Shown one piece after another: positions 14,839-23,519 of a stretch of 64,000 nt of DNA. Numbering within the stretch: the stretch's first letter is position 1; each line of letters starts with the position of its first letter. The position numbers were made by a program, and so were the translations under genes. The notes beneath the pieces were generated by a model, which was given only the letters and a program-made list of their open reading frames with translations, did not search any database and was not told where the DNA came from. Source of the stretch: Mesorhizobium loti (lineage in GTDB: Bacteria; Pseudomonadota; Alphaproteobacteria; Rhizobiales; Rhizobiaceae); the NCBI RefSeq assembly GCF_003148495.1, contig NZ_QGGH01000010.1, positions 62,001 through 126,000 of the forward strand, read 5' to 3'.

Positions 14839-16611
14839 TCACGCCGTCTTCTGCGCCACCAATCCCAGTTCCTCGACCATCGCATTGCGCATCAGGAACT
14901 TCTGCGGCTTGCCGGTCACCGTCATCGGCAATTCACTGCGGAAGCGGATGTGGCGGGGGATCTTATAGTGGGCTATCTGGCCGGCGCAGAAATTCCTGAT
15001 CTCCTGCTCGGTGGCGATCTGGCCGGGCTTGAGCACGATCCAGGCGCAGAGCTCCTCGCCATATTTGGCGTCGGGAATGCCGAACACCTGCACCTCTCTG
15101 ACCTTGGGATGGCGGTAGAGGAATTCCTCGACTTCGCGCGGATAGACGTTCTCGCCGCCGCGGATGACCATGTCCTTGACCCGGCCGACAATGTTGCAAT
15201 AGCCCTCGGCATCGATGGTGGCGAGGTCGCCGGTGTGCATCCAGCCGTCGGTATCGATCGCCTCGCGGGTCTTCTCCTCGTCGTCCCAATAGCCCTTCAT
15301 CACCGAATAGCCGCGCGTGCAAAGCTCGCCCGGCGCGCCGACGGCGACGGTGGCGCCATCGGCGTCGACCGCCTTGACCTCGACATGAGGGTGGATGCGG
15401 CCGACGGTCGAGACGCGCTTTTCCAGCGGGTCGTCGACGCCGCTCTGGAATGAGACCGGGCTGGTCTCGGTCATGCCATAGGCGATGGTCACTTCTTCCA
15501 TATGCATCAGCGACACCACCTTCTTCATCACCTCGATCGGACAGGGTGAGCCGGCCATGATGCCGGTGCGCAGGCTGGAGAGATCGAAGGAATGGAAATC
15601 CGGGTGATCGAGGAGCGCCACGAACATGGTCGGCACGCCATAGAGCCCGGTGCAGCGTTCCTGAGCCACCGCCTTCAGCGTAGCGCCGGGGTCGAACCCC
15701 TCGCCTGGGAATACCATGGTGGCGCCTTTCGACACGCAGCCCATCGTGCCCATCGACATGCCAAAGCAGTGATAGAGCGGCACCGGGATGCAGAGCCGGT
15801 CGTCGACGGTCAGCTTGATCGCCGAGGTGACGAAATTGCCGTTGTTGACGATGTTGTTGTGGGTCAGCGTCGCGCCCTTGGGCGCCCCTGTCGTGCCTGA
15901 CGTGAACTGGATGTTGATGGCGTCGCCGGGCTTCAGCCCCTCCGAGATGCGGTCGAGGCTGTCATGCTCGTCGCGGCCGGCCATGGCCAGCACGTCGCCG
16001 AAATTGAACATGCCGGGCGAGTTCTCGTCGCCCATGCGGATGACGATCTTCAGCGCCGGCAGTTTTTGCGCCTTGAGCTTGCCCGGCGTGGCCTTCGCGA
16101 TCTCAGGCGCCAGCGTCTCGATCATGCCGAGATAATCCGAGGTCTTGAATTTGGCCGCCGTGACCAGCGCCTTGCAGCCGACCTTGTTCAAGGCGTATTC
16201 GAGTTCGGTCAGCCGGTAGGCCGGATTGATGTTGACCAGGATCAGGCCGATGCGGGCGGTGGCGAATTGCGTCACCAGCCATTCCCAGCGGTTGGGCGAC
16301 CAGATGCCGACGCGATCCCCTTTCTCCAAGCTAAGTGCCAGGAAGCCGGCGGCCAGCGCATCGACCGTGTCCGACAGTTCGCTCCAGGTGAAGCGCTTGT
16401 CCTGGTCGACGAAGACGGCGGCGTCTTGCGTGGCATATTTGCTGGCTGTGTCGGAAAACAGCGCGGGAATTGTCTTGTTGAGCAGCGGCACGCCGCGCTC
16501 GCCCGAGACATGCGCCTTGCCGTCGACGGGTGCCACGAAGGTGCCGCCATTGCGCGCTCCGCGTCCGCGCAAATTGGTGGCGTTCTTCAGCTCGTCGAGA
16601 TTGACTGGCAT
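14839..16611 (-). CDS. Acyl-CoA synthetase (AMP-forming), medium/long-chain type
   Basis: 590 residues, longer than FadD-short but matching the ACSF2-like branch. The phosphate-binding loop is FTSGTTGAPKGATLTHNN, the adenylate motif IAYGMTETSP, then MHTGDLATIDAEGYCNIVGR and VKDMVIRGGENVYPREVEEF; the C-terminal catalytic lysine is in MTVTGKPQKF. It activates a carboxylic acid to acyl-CoA through an acyl-AMP. Chain length cannot be told. It is followed on the same strand by hisG after 75 bp, but the two are probably unrelated in function. Confidence 0.88.
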   Translation of the reverse strand: MPVNLDELKNATNLRGRGARNGGTFVAPVDGKAHVSGERGVPLLNKTIPALFSDTASKYATQDAAVFVDQDKRFTWSELSDTVDALAAGFLALSLEKGDRVGIWSPNRWEWLVTQFATARIGLILVNINPAYRLTELEYALNKVGCKALVTAAKFKTSDYLGMIETLAPEIAKATPGKLKAQKLPALKIVIRMGDENSPGMFNFGDVLAMAGRDEHDSLDRISEGLKPGDAINIQFTSGTTGAPKGATLTHNNIVNNGNFVTSAIKLTVDDRLCIPVPLYHCFGMSMGTMGCVSKGATMVFPGEGFDPGATLKAVAQERCTGLYGVPTMFVALLDHPDFHSFDLSSLRTGIMAGSPCPIEVMKKVVSLMHMEEVTIAYGMTETSPVSFQSGVDDPLEKRVSTVGRIHPHVEVKAVDADGATVAVGAPGELCTRGYSVMKGYWDDEEKTREAIDTDGWMHTGDLATIDAEGYCNIVGRVKDMVIRGGENVYPREVEEFLYRHPKVREVQVFGIPDAKYGEELCAWIVLKPGQIATEQEIRNFCAGQIAHYKIPRHIRFRSELPMTVTGKPQKFLMRNAMVEELGLVAQKTA

Positions 16612-16686
16612 CGCTCTCTCCTCCCGGGACTGGCCGAGCCTATCAGCCTGCCGGGATGGAGGAAATCCCGCCGATGGTACTGGGGT

Positions 16687-17385
16687 CTAGGCGGCCCGGG
16701 ATGCCATCCTGGCGGAAATATCGCGCAAGACCGCTTCATCGGCCGCCACACGTGTCTTGCGCGACGCCACGAGACAGGCCTGCGAGCGTAGGACCAGGCC
16801 ATCGCCCAGCACCTTGAGATGATTGGCGCGCAGCGTCGAGCCTGACGTGGTGATGTCGACGATGACATCGGCCAGCCCGGCCGCCGGCGCCCCTTCGGTG
16901 GCACCTAAGCTCTCGACGATGCGGTAGACCTGGATGCCGTGTTTTTGCGAGAAGAATTGCTGGGTCAATCGCCAGTATTTGGTGGCAATGCGCAGCCGAC
17001 GGCCATGACGCTGGCGAAAATCGGCGGCGACGTCGTCGAGATCGGCCATGTTCTCGACGTCGAGCCAGATGTCCGGCACGGCCACCACGACATCGGCATT
17101 GCCAAAGCCGAGACGAGCGACGATTTCGGCGCGCGTCTCCCAGTCGGCGAGGTTTTCACGCACCAGGTCCTCGCCGGTGATGCCGAGATCGACGGCGCCC
17201 TGGCCGATCTCGCCAGCAATCTCGGAAGCCGACAGGAACACCATTTCGACATTGTCCAGGCCCTCGACGCGGGCGTGGTACTTGCGCTCGTCGCCGGGCA
17301 GGCTGACGGCTAACCCGGCCTTGGCCAGCACTTCCAGCGCCTGTTCCTTCAGCCGGCCTTTCGACGGAACCGCCAGCGTGATCAT
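16687..17385 (-). CDS. hisG: ATP phosphoribosyltransferase catalytic subunit (short form)
   Basis: 232 residues, the short HisG form that needs HisZ for activity and histidine feedback. The N-terminus ITLAVPSKGRLKEQALEVLA and the PRPP-binding region GLADVIVDITTSGSTLRANH are conserved. First step of histidine synthesis: ATP + PRPP to phosphoribosyl-ATP. The start overlaps the hisZ stop by four bases (ATGA), so HisG and HisZ are translationally coupled. The C-terminal regulatory domain of long HisG is absent, as expected. Confidence 0.95.
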   Translation of the reverse strand: MITLAVPSKGRLKEQALEVLAKAGLAVSLPGDERKYHARVEGLDNVEMVFLSASEIAGEIGQGAVDLGITGEDLVRENLADWETRAEIVARLGFGNADVVVAVPDIWLDVENMADLDDVAADFRQRHGRRLRIATKYWRLTQQFFSQKHGIQVYRIVESLGATEGAPAAGLADVIVDITTSGSTLRANHLKVLGDGLVLRSQACLVASRKTRVAADEAVLRDISARMASRAA

Positions 17386-18503
17386 GGCGCCATCTCCCGC
17401 AATGCCTCGATACGGTCGAGCCAGACGGAAAAGCCAACGCCGGGGATCGGCGTTTTCGCGCCGAGCAAGGTCAGCAGCCGGTCATAGCGGCCGCCACCGG
17501 CCAGCGGCCGGTCGCCATTGTCGGCCGCGATTTCGAAAACCAGACCGGTGTAGTAATCGAGCGGGCGGCCGAAGGCGGCGTCGTAACGGATTTTTTCGGC
17601 CGGCAAGCCATGCGCGTCGATCGCCTTGGCACGGGCAGCGAACTTTTCCAGCGCGGTATCGAGCGACAGCCCGGCGCCGTTGGCGAAGGTCGCCAGTGCC
17701 TGGGCCGCGCCATCAAGCGGAACGTCGATTGCCAGAAAACTCTTCAGCGCCGAAAAAGCCTCGTTCGACAGCCGCACGCTGCGCAATTCGGCTTTCTCGA
17801 TCAGCCGCCGGGCAATGTCGGATGGCGAACGCCCGGCGGAGGCCGACAGGCCTGCCTCTTCCATGCCGCTGGCGATGTGGGTGGAAAGACCGTCCAGATC
17901 ACCATCGAGGACAAGAGCGGCAACCGGGCCGGAGAGCTGGCTGTTGCGCGGCGGGTTGGCGAGGTCAGCGAGCGCCGCCTCAAGCATCGGCGCCGAGCCG
18001 AAGGCGCGGGCAAGGCGCATGCGCCAGCCGCGCGGCAGGCCAAGGGCGGCCAGCACCGCCTCGAAAATGGTCTGGTCGCCGAGCGTGATCGCCAGTGCCT
18101 GACCAGGCAGCACCAGCGACAGCAGCGCGTGCGCGTCGGCCAGCGAGCGGGCATCGGCTTCAGCCGTATCGCGGTCGCCGAGATCCTCAATACCGGCCTG
18201 GAAGAACTCATTGCCGCCCTCGCGGCGCTGGCGAAACACCTCGCCGAGATAGGAATAACGGCGCGGCGTGCCGGCCTGCGAACTTATGTGATCAAGGCAG
18301 ACCGGAATGGTGAATTCCGGCCGCAGGCACAATGTCTGCCCGGTCTCGCTTTCGGTCAGGAAGATGCGGCGGCGCAGATCCTCGCCGGCCATGTCGAGGA
18401 AGGGGTCGGCCGGCTGCAATATGGCAACCTCGACCGCATGCGTGTTGCGTGTGGCGAAGAGGTTGGTGATGTCGGTTGATATGGCGGGGTAGCGGGAGGT
18501 CAT
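17382..18503 (-). CDS. hisZ: ATP phosphoribosyltransferase regulatory subunit
   Basis: 373 residues from the ATG at 18503. The frame stays open upstream, but only through the repeat at 18513-18664, so the long reading was rejected. It is a class II aminoacyl-tRNA-synthetase-like core without synthetase activity: DPFLDMAGEDLRRRIFLTES (motif 1 region), LCLRPEFTIPVCLDH and RYSYLGEVFRQRREGGNEFF (motif 2-like), and GRPLDYYTGLVFEI with AGGGRYDRLL near the end. It allosterically activates short HisG. Position between hisS and hisG is typical of Rhizobiales. Confidence 0.93.
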   Translation of the reverse strand: MTSRYPAISTDITNLFATRNTHAVEVAILQPADPFLDMAGEDLRRRIFLTESETGQTLCLRPEFTIPVCLDHISSQAGTPRRYSYLGEVFRQRREGGNEFFQAGIEDLGDRDTAEADARSLADAHALLSLVLPGQALAITLGDQTIFEAVLAALGLPRGWRMRLARAFGSAPMLEAALADLANPPRNSQLSGPVAALVLDGDLDGLSTHIASGMEEAGLSASAGRSPSDIARRLIEKAELRSVRLSNEAFSALKSFLAIDVPLDGAAQALATFANGAGLSLDTALEKFAARAKAIDAHGLPAEKIRYDAAFGRPLDYYTGLVFEIAADNGDRPLAGGGRYDRLLTLLGAKTPIPGVGFSVWLDRIEALREMAP

Positions 18504-18512
18504 GAGGCGCCA

Positions 18513-18664
18513 CCTTCCCTTCTCCCCTTGTGGGAGAAGGTGGATTGGCGCGCGGCGCCAAGACGGATGAGGGGTGGGTGACGGAATGAGACGTTGGCAT
18601 TCCCTGGAACACCCCTCATCCGACCGAGCTTCGCTCGGCCACCTTCTCCCAAAAGGGGAGAAGG
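18513..18664. repeat. Interspersed palindromic repeat (copy A), between hisS and hisZ
   Basis: Two hairpins with arms CCTTCTCCCC/GGGGAGAAGG flank an internal pair formed by GATGAGGGGTG and CACCCCTCATC, with a further small hairpin GAGCTTCGCTC. A second copy lies at 49058-49184 inside the ehu operon. This is the style of rhizobial intergenic mosaic elements. It separates hisS from hisZ and may uncouple their expression or end transcription. Confidence 0.8.
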
Positions 18665-18684
18665 ACAAGAGAGGGCAGCGCTCG

Positions 18685-20181
18685 TCACTTAGACCGTTCC
18701 TCGGCCTGCGCCGCCAGGATCTTCCTCACCTCTGCGACCAGCTCGCCCTCCGCCACCGTCACCTGCGCCGGACGCGCGGCGCGCCATTCGGCATTGTCGG
18801 TGATCTCGGCGGACATGCGGGCGCCTTCGATCAGGTCCTTGATCTGCAGCTCGCCCTTGGCGCGCTCATCGCCGCCCTGGATGACAGCGACCGGACAACC
18901 ACGCCGGTCGGCATATTTGAGCTGCGCCTTCATGCCCGCGCCGCCGAGATACATTTCGGAACGGATGCCGGCGGCGCGCAGTTCCGACACCATCTTCTGG
19001 TAGCGGCCGAGGCTGTCGGTATCCTTGTCCATCACCAGCACCACGACCGGCGCGATCACATCCGAGGCGTCGAGCTTGCCGAGGTTCTTCAGCGCCGTCA
19101 TCAGCCTGCTAACGCCGATGGAAAAGCCGGTCGCCGGCACCGGTTCGCCGCGAAAGCGCGAGACCAGTCCGTCATAGCGGCCGCCGCCACCGACCGAGCC
19201 GAAGCGGACAATCTGGCCGTCCTCGTTGGGGATCTCGGCCAGCAGTTCGGCCTCGAAGACCGGGCCGGTGTAATATTCGAGGCCACGCACGACGGAGCGG
19301 TCCATGGCAATACGATCCTCGCCATATCCTGCCGCCCGGACCAGGGCTTCAATCGTCGCGAGTTCTCCAACGCCTTCCTGGTAGGTCGCGTTCGAATTGA
19401 CCATGGAATCCTGGCCGGCCTGTATAGTCCTCGCTGTCGCGAGAAGAACCGCCTCGGCTTGCCCGTTGTTCAACCCGGCGCCCTTGGCGAAGTCGCCCTC
19501 GCCTTCCTTGCCGCCATCCCAGCGCCCCGGGCCGAGCAAAAGCTTCACACCTTCCGGCCCGAGCTTGTCGAGCTTGTCGATTGCCCGCAGCACCGTCAGC
19601 CGGCGGCCGGCATTCTCCTCGCCGCCGAGGCCGATCGCTTCCAGCACGCCGTCGAGCACCTTACGGTTGTTGACGCGGATGACGTAGTCGCCGCGCTTGA
19701 TACCGAGCGCTTCCATGACGTCGGCCATCATCATGGCCATTTCGGCGTCGGCGGCCACGCCCGGCGTGCCGATCGTGTCGGCATCGAACTGCATGAACTG
19801 GCGGAAGCGGCCCGGACCGGGCTTCTCGTTGCGGAACACCCAGCCGGAGCGGTAGCTGCGATAGGGTTTGGGCAGCCGCTCATAGTTCTCGGCGACAAAG
19901 CGCGCCGTCGGCGCGGTCAAATCATAGCGCAGCGACAGCCATTGGTCGTCGTCGTCCTGGAAGGAGAACACGCCTTCGTTCGGCCGGTCCTGGTCGGGCA
20001 GGAATTTTCCGAGCGCATCGGTGTATTCGATGAGCGGCTGGTCGGCCGGTTCGAAACCGTAAAGCTCATAGACCGAGCGGATCGTCGCCATCATCTTCTC
20101 GACGGCGCGGATGTCTTCAGCGCTGCGGTCGGCAAAACCGCGCGGCAGCCGCGCTTTCGTCTTTTCCGATTTGTCGGCCAT
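18685..20181 (-). CDS. hisS: Histidyl-tRNA synthetase
   Basis: 498 residues from the ATG at 20181 (MADKSEKTKARLPRGFADRS), longer than the 420-430 residues common in bacteria because of an insertion around residues 220-260 (LLGPGRWDGGKEGEGDFAKG). Class II motifs: motif 2 WVFRNEKPGPGRFRQFMQFD, the HisA/HisB signature RGLEYYTGPVFEAEL and GGGGRYDGLVSRF, and motif 3 ATGFSIGVSRLM. It charges tRNA-His. Motif 2 has FRNEKPGPG where most bacteria have FRHERPQKG; alphaproteobacterial HisRS is known to be diverged because their tRNA-His lacks the extra G at position -1. It has its own promoter region of about 250 bp upstream. Confidence 0.95.
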   Translation of the reverse strand: MADKSEKTKARLPRGFADRSAEDIRAVEKMMATIRSVYELYGFEPADQPLIEYTDALGKFLPDQDRPNEGVFSFQDDDDQWLSLRYDLTAPTARFVAENYERLPKPYRSYRSGWVFRNEKPGPGRFRQFMQFDADTIGTPGVAADAEMAMMMADVMEALGIKRGDYVIRVNNRKVLDGVLEAIGLGGEENAGRRLTVLRAIDKLDKLGPEGVKLLLGPGRWDGGKEGEGDFAKGAGLNNGQAEAVLLATARTIQAGQDSMVNSNATYQEGVGELATIEALVRAAGYGEDRIAMDRSVVRGLEYYTGPVFEAELLAEIPNEDGQIVRFGSVGGGGRYDGLVSRFRGEPVPATGFSIGVSRLMTALKNLGKLDASDVIAPVVVLVMDKDTDSLGRYQKMVSELRAAGIRSEMYLGGAGMKAQLKYADRRGCPVAVIQGGDERAKGELQIKDLIEGARMSAEITDNAEWRAARPAQVTVAEGELVAEVRKILAAQAEERSK

Positions 20182-20437
20182 GAGCTGGGGTCTTTTTGTT
20201 GGATAAATGCGGACTTGTTTCGAGTGCGCGTGTCCTAGCCGAAGCGGCTTTGTGCGGCAAGGCCGCCGAGGCGCACCCATCTCCGCTCTCTCGGCAAGAT
20301 GGGCACGAGCACTCGCCTTCGTTTCAACCACCTCTGAAACAAAACCGCACCGAAAATGAAACAATCCCGCCATGAGCGCGGCATCGTGCCGACACAATCG
20401 CGAGAGATAAACGCGCCGAAATGAGGGGTTCGCGGCG

Positions 20438-20692
20438 ATGACCAGTACAGCAAGATTCCATGCCATCGACGGCGATGCAGGCGAATTGCCAGCACGCTTG
20501 CGCCCGGCCGACATCCACGCCCCGAAAATGGTCAGCCAGGCTGCCGGCCCGTTCGAAATACCCGCCGACACCGGCAGGGGTCCGTCCATGCGCGACGCGT
20601 TGATGACCGGCCTGCTGGTGATCTATCCGACCGTGGCCACGGTGGTGGCCATCGTCGCCGGCCTGATGCTGGCCAGCGCCAACGGGACCTGA
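20438..20692 (+). CDS. Small single-pass membrane protein, hypothetical
   Basis: 84 residues, with GAGGGG nine bases before the ATG. Residues 1-50 are polar; residues about 53-80 (ALMTGLLVIYPTVATVVAIV, ending AGLMLASANGT) form one membrane helix, so this is a tail-anchored small protein. Third-position GC is high as in neighbours, supporting a real gene. It sits alone between divergent hisS and convergent tag. I do not recognise the family. Confidence 0.5.
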   Translation: MTSTARFHAIDGDAGELPARLRPADIHAPKMVSQAAGPFEIPADTGRGPSMRDALMTGLLVIYPTVATVVAIVAGLMLASANGT

Positions 20693-20720
20693 ATTACCCG
20701 CTTCACCGGAAGCAGAGGGG

Positions 20721-21359
20721 CTACTTCGGCCTTTTGAAGGCCCTCCGCTCTTTCTCGACCTCTTTGCGGCAGACGCAGCCCTCGAGGTGGTCGTTGACCA
20801 GACCCATCGCCTGCATGAAGGCGTAGACCGTGGTGGGGCCCACGAAGCTCCAACCGCGCTTCTTCAACTCCTTCGAAATCCGCACCGAGACCGCCGTGGT
20901 CGGGTTGGCGCGCAGATGGGCGAGGTCGACGATCACCGGCCGCTCGTCCTTGCCGGGTTCGAACTTCCAGAACCAGGCGGCCAGCGAGCCGAACTCATCG
21001 GCCATTTCGCGGGCGCGCTTGGCGTTGTTGATGGTCGAGACGATCTTGCCCCGATGGCGGATGATGCCGGCATTGCCGAGCAGGCGTTCGACATCCTTGT
21101 CGGTAAAGGCCGCGACCTTGTCGAATTCGAAATTGGCAAAGGCTTCGCGAAAATTCTCCCGCTTGCGCAGGATGGTCAGCCACGACAGGCCCGACTGAAA
21201 GCCTTCGAGGCAGATCTTTTCGAACAGCCTGCGGTCATCGGCGACAGGCCGGCCCCATTCATGGTCGTGGTAGTGCAGATAGTCCGGCAGATTGCCGTGC
21301 CAGAAGCAGCGCGCGACACCATCGGGACCGGCGAGCAGGCCGGTGTTTTCCTTGTCCAT
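20721..21359 (-). CDS. tag: DNA-3-methyladenine glycosylase I
   Basis: 212 residues from the ATG at 21359; a start at 21398 would add 13 residues. Zinc ligands of Tag are recognisable: Cys in ARCFWHG, His in YHDHEWGRP, and His and Cys in VNDHLEGCVCRKE at the C-terminus. The catalytic Glu/Trp region is HDHEWG and the base pocket region is SGLSWLTILRKRENF. It removes 3-methyladenine from alkylated DNA. It stands alone on the minus strand. Confidence 0.95.
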   Translation of the reverse strand: MDKENTGLLAGPDGVARCFWHGNLPDYLHYHDHEWGRPVADDRRLFEKICLEGFQSGLSWLTILRKRENFREAFANFEFDKVAAFTDKDVERLLGNAGIIRHRGKIVSTINNAKRAREMADEFGSLAAWFWKFEPGKDERPVIVDLAHLRANPTTAVSVRISKELKKRGWSFVGPTTVYAFMQAMGLVNDHLEGCVCRKEVEKERRAFKRPK

Positions 21360-21573
21360 AAGCCAAAATCCGTTCGTTAATGCGCTTTTGCGCTGCATTT
21401 ACTGCGGCTTTACCAGATTCCTGAACCCGGCGGTAACCACACCAAAAGGTTTACTGACACTTGCGCATTTTACGCATTCCGATTCATGCTTCGGTTGCTG
21501 CTTGCGCGCCAATGATCGCCGAACCGGGAGGACGTTTCCACCCGTTTGTATCAGACGATCAAGGTGCGTTCCG

Positions 21574-22314
21574 ATGAAGACAGTTCTGTTTCCCGTGCTC
21601 GGCGCCGTGGCTGTGTTTGCCGCCGGCGTCACACCCTCAACCGCCGGCGACCGCTATGCCGATAGGCCGCCGGTGATGGTCAGTCCCGACCTTTCCGCAC
21701 CCTGGGTGCTGCAGCTTGGCCATGCGCCCGGCATCGTCCGGCAGAATCGCCAGGTCGTGCAGCAACAGCAGCCGCGCCTGCGCCAGGCGCAGCCCGACCA
21801 GGTCCAGACGGCAGCGGTGCAGCCGCCGGCCAAGCGCATGGTCATGCGCCCGCAGATCAACCCGATCTACCTGCCGCAGGAAGTTGCCTATGACGGCGCG
21901 CAAAAGCCGGGCACGATCGTTATCGACACCACCCAGAATTTCCTCTTCCTGGTCGAGAAGAACGGCAAGGCACGGCGCTACGGCGTCGGCACCGGCAAGC
22001 CAGGCTTCGAGTGGTCGGGCACGCACAAGATCACCAACAAGCGTGAGTGGCCGGACTGGCGCCCGCCGGCGGAGATGATCAAGCGCGAAGCCGCCAAGGG
22101 TCGCTATTTGCCGACCTATCTGGCCGGCGGCATGGAGAACCCGCTCGGCGCCCGCGCGCTCTATCTCGGCACGACAGAGTACCGCATCCACGGCACCAAC
22201 CAGCCGTGGACGATCGGCGGCGCGGTGTCATCGGGCTGCATCCGCATGCGCAACGAGGACGTCGTCGACCTCTATGAACGGGTCAATGTCGGAACCACGG
22301 TCGAGGTGATATGA
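21574..22314 (+). CDS. L,D-transpeptidase, YkuD/ErfK family
   Basis: 246 residues from the ATG at 21574. A signal peptide (residues 1 to about 24, MKTVLFPVLGAVAVFAAGVT then PSTAGD) sends it to the periplasm. A Gln/Pro-rich linker (about 55-90) precedes the YkuD domain (about 111-246), with His206 in RIHGTN and catalytic Cys222 in SSGCIRMRNEDV. It probably makes 3-3 cross-links or attaches proteins to peptidoglycan. Rhizobiales encode many paralogues, so the specific role is open. A terminator follows at 22412. Confidence 0.9.
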   Translation: MKTVLFPVLGAVAVFAAGVTPSTAGDRYADRPPVMVSPDLSAPWVLQLGHAPGIVRQNRQVVQQQQPRLRQAQPDQVQTAAVQPPAKRMVMRPQINPIYLPQEVAYDGAQKPGTIVIDTTQNFLFLVEKNGKARRYGVGTGKPGFEWSGTHKITNKREWPDWRPPAEMIKREAAKGRYLPTYLAGGMENPLGARALYLGTTEYRIHGTNQPWTIGGAVSSGCIRMRNEDVVDLYERVNVGTTVEVI

Positions 22315-22411
22315 TAGTTCTTGCGAATCACTTGGCCGGCAAAGCAGTCCGCTTTTCGAGGCCAGTCTGTGATAACGGGGGACGGGCCGTATGGGGATGC
22401 GGCCAGTCAGG

Positions 22412-22450
22412 AAGGGCAGCACGGGAAACCGCGCTGCCCTTTCCGTTTTG
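22412..22450 (+). terminator. Intrinsic terminator after L,D-transpeptidase gene
   Basis: Stem AGGGCAGC/GCTGCCCT extended inside by CGG/CCG, followed by TTCCGTTTTG. It lies 98 bases after the transpeptidase stop and ahead of the FolD-like gene. Confidence 0.7.
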
Positions 22451-22583
22451 ATCGGAGCCTGACGGTTAGCGACACAATGTCAGAGCGACACGTCGCGCAG
22501 GAGGCATGACGGTTCGCTTTCATGCTGCCCTTGTCGATGTTCTTTTGCTATGTCGGCGGCAACGTTCCATAAAAGAGTCCACC

Positions 22584-23504
22584 ATGTCCCTGTCCGAAGA
22601 CAGCCGCTATCTCAAGGGCGGCCCGGTTGCCCAGCGCATCATCGCCGCCGTCCGTGAGGACGCCGCGATTGCCAAAGCCGAGGGATTTCCGCCCAAGCTG
22701 ATCTCGATCACCGTCGGCGACACCGCTGCGGTGGATGTCTATGTGCGCAACCAGCGCGCCAAGGCACAACTCGCCGGTATCGATTTCGAGGAACGGCGCT
22801 TTCCCGCCGCCATAACCGCCGGAGAACTGGAAGCGGCAATTCACGGCCTGAACGCCGATCCGCGCGTCACCGGCATCATCATCCAGCGACCGGTCCCAGT
22901 GCATATCCCGATCAGGACGCTGCAGGCGGCGGTGCATCCGCTCAAGGATGTCGAAGGCATGCACCCGGCTTCGATCGGCAACATCGTCTACAACCAACTC
23001 GACCTCGCGCCTTGCACGGCGGCCGCGTCGGTCGAGCTGCTGAAGGAGACCGGCCTCGACCTCAAGGGGCTGGAAGTCGTAATCGTCGGCCATTCGGAAA
23101 TCGTCGGCAAGCCGATCGCCTTCCTGCTGATGAGCGAAGGCGCGACAGTCACGGTCTGCCACCACATGACGCGATCGGTTGCCGCGCATGCGCGGCGCGC
23201 CGACGCGCTGTTCGTTGCCGTCGGCAAGCCAAGGCTGATCAAGGCCGACATGGTCAAGCCAGGCGCTGCCGTCATCGACATCGGCATCAATTCCGAAATC
23301 GGCCCTGACGGCTCCAGCCGCATCGTCGGCGACGTCGACACCGAAAGCGTGCGCGAGGTCGCCTCCTGGATCACGCCGGTACCGGGCGGCGTTGGGCCGA
23401 TCACGGTGGCGATCCTGCTCCGTAACACCATGGTGGCACTCAGTCGCCAGCGCGCGCTTTATGAGGCGACCTACGGCACAGCGGACAGGCTCGCGGCGGA
23501 GTAG
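22584..23504 (+). CDS. FolD-like methylenetetrahydrofolate dehydrogenase/cyclohydrolase homologue with altered active site
   Basis: 306 residues. The overall FolD fold is clear: VYVRNQRAKAQLAG, VTGIIIQRPVPVHIPI, HPLKDVEGMHPASIGN, APCTAAASVELL, VVIVGHSEIVGKPIAFLLMS, CHHMTRSV, and the C-terminal ITPVPGGVGPITVAIL. Canonical FolD converts 5,10-methylene-THF to 10-formyl-THF using NADP. Here the catalytic lysine (Lys56 of the human enzyme, four residues after the conserved Tyr) is Gln57, Asp of KDVDG is Glu124, and the PCTPxG loop is PCTAAAS. Gln101 is kept. Substitution of the lysine abolishes cyclohydrolase activity in the human enzyme, so this protein may be only a dehydrogenase or may act on another C1 carrier. 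It stands alone, convergent with glcF. Confidence 0.85.
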   Translation: MSLSEDSRYLKGGPVAQRIIAAVREDAAIAKAEGFPPKLISITVGDTAAVDVYVRNQRAKAQLAGIDFEERRFPAAITAGELEAAIHGLNADPRVTGIIIQRPVPVHIPIRTLQAAVHPLKDVEGMHPASIGNIVYNQLDLAPCTAAASVELLKETGLDLKGLEVVIVGHSEIVGKPIAFLLMSEGATVTVCHHMTRSVAAHARRADALFVAVGKPRLIKADMVKPGAAVIDIGINSEIGPDGSSRIVGDVDTESVREVASWITPVPGGVGPITVAILLRNTMVALSRQRALYEATYGTADRLAAE

Positions 23505-23519
23505 CGCCGGGGCGGCACC

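Noticed and set aside
18574..20238. A 554-codon rightward reading frame
   Set aside because: It runs antisense to hisS and through the interspersed repeat. Open antisense frames are common in GC-rich DNA.
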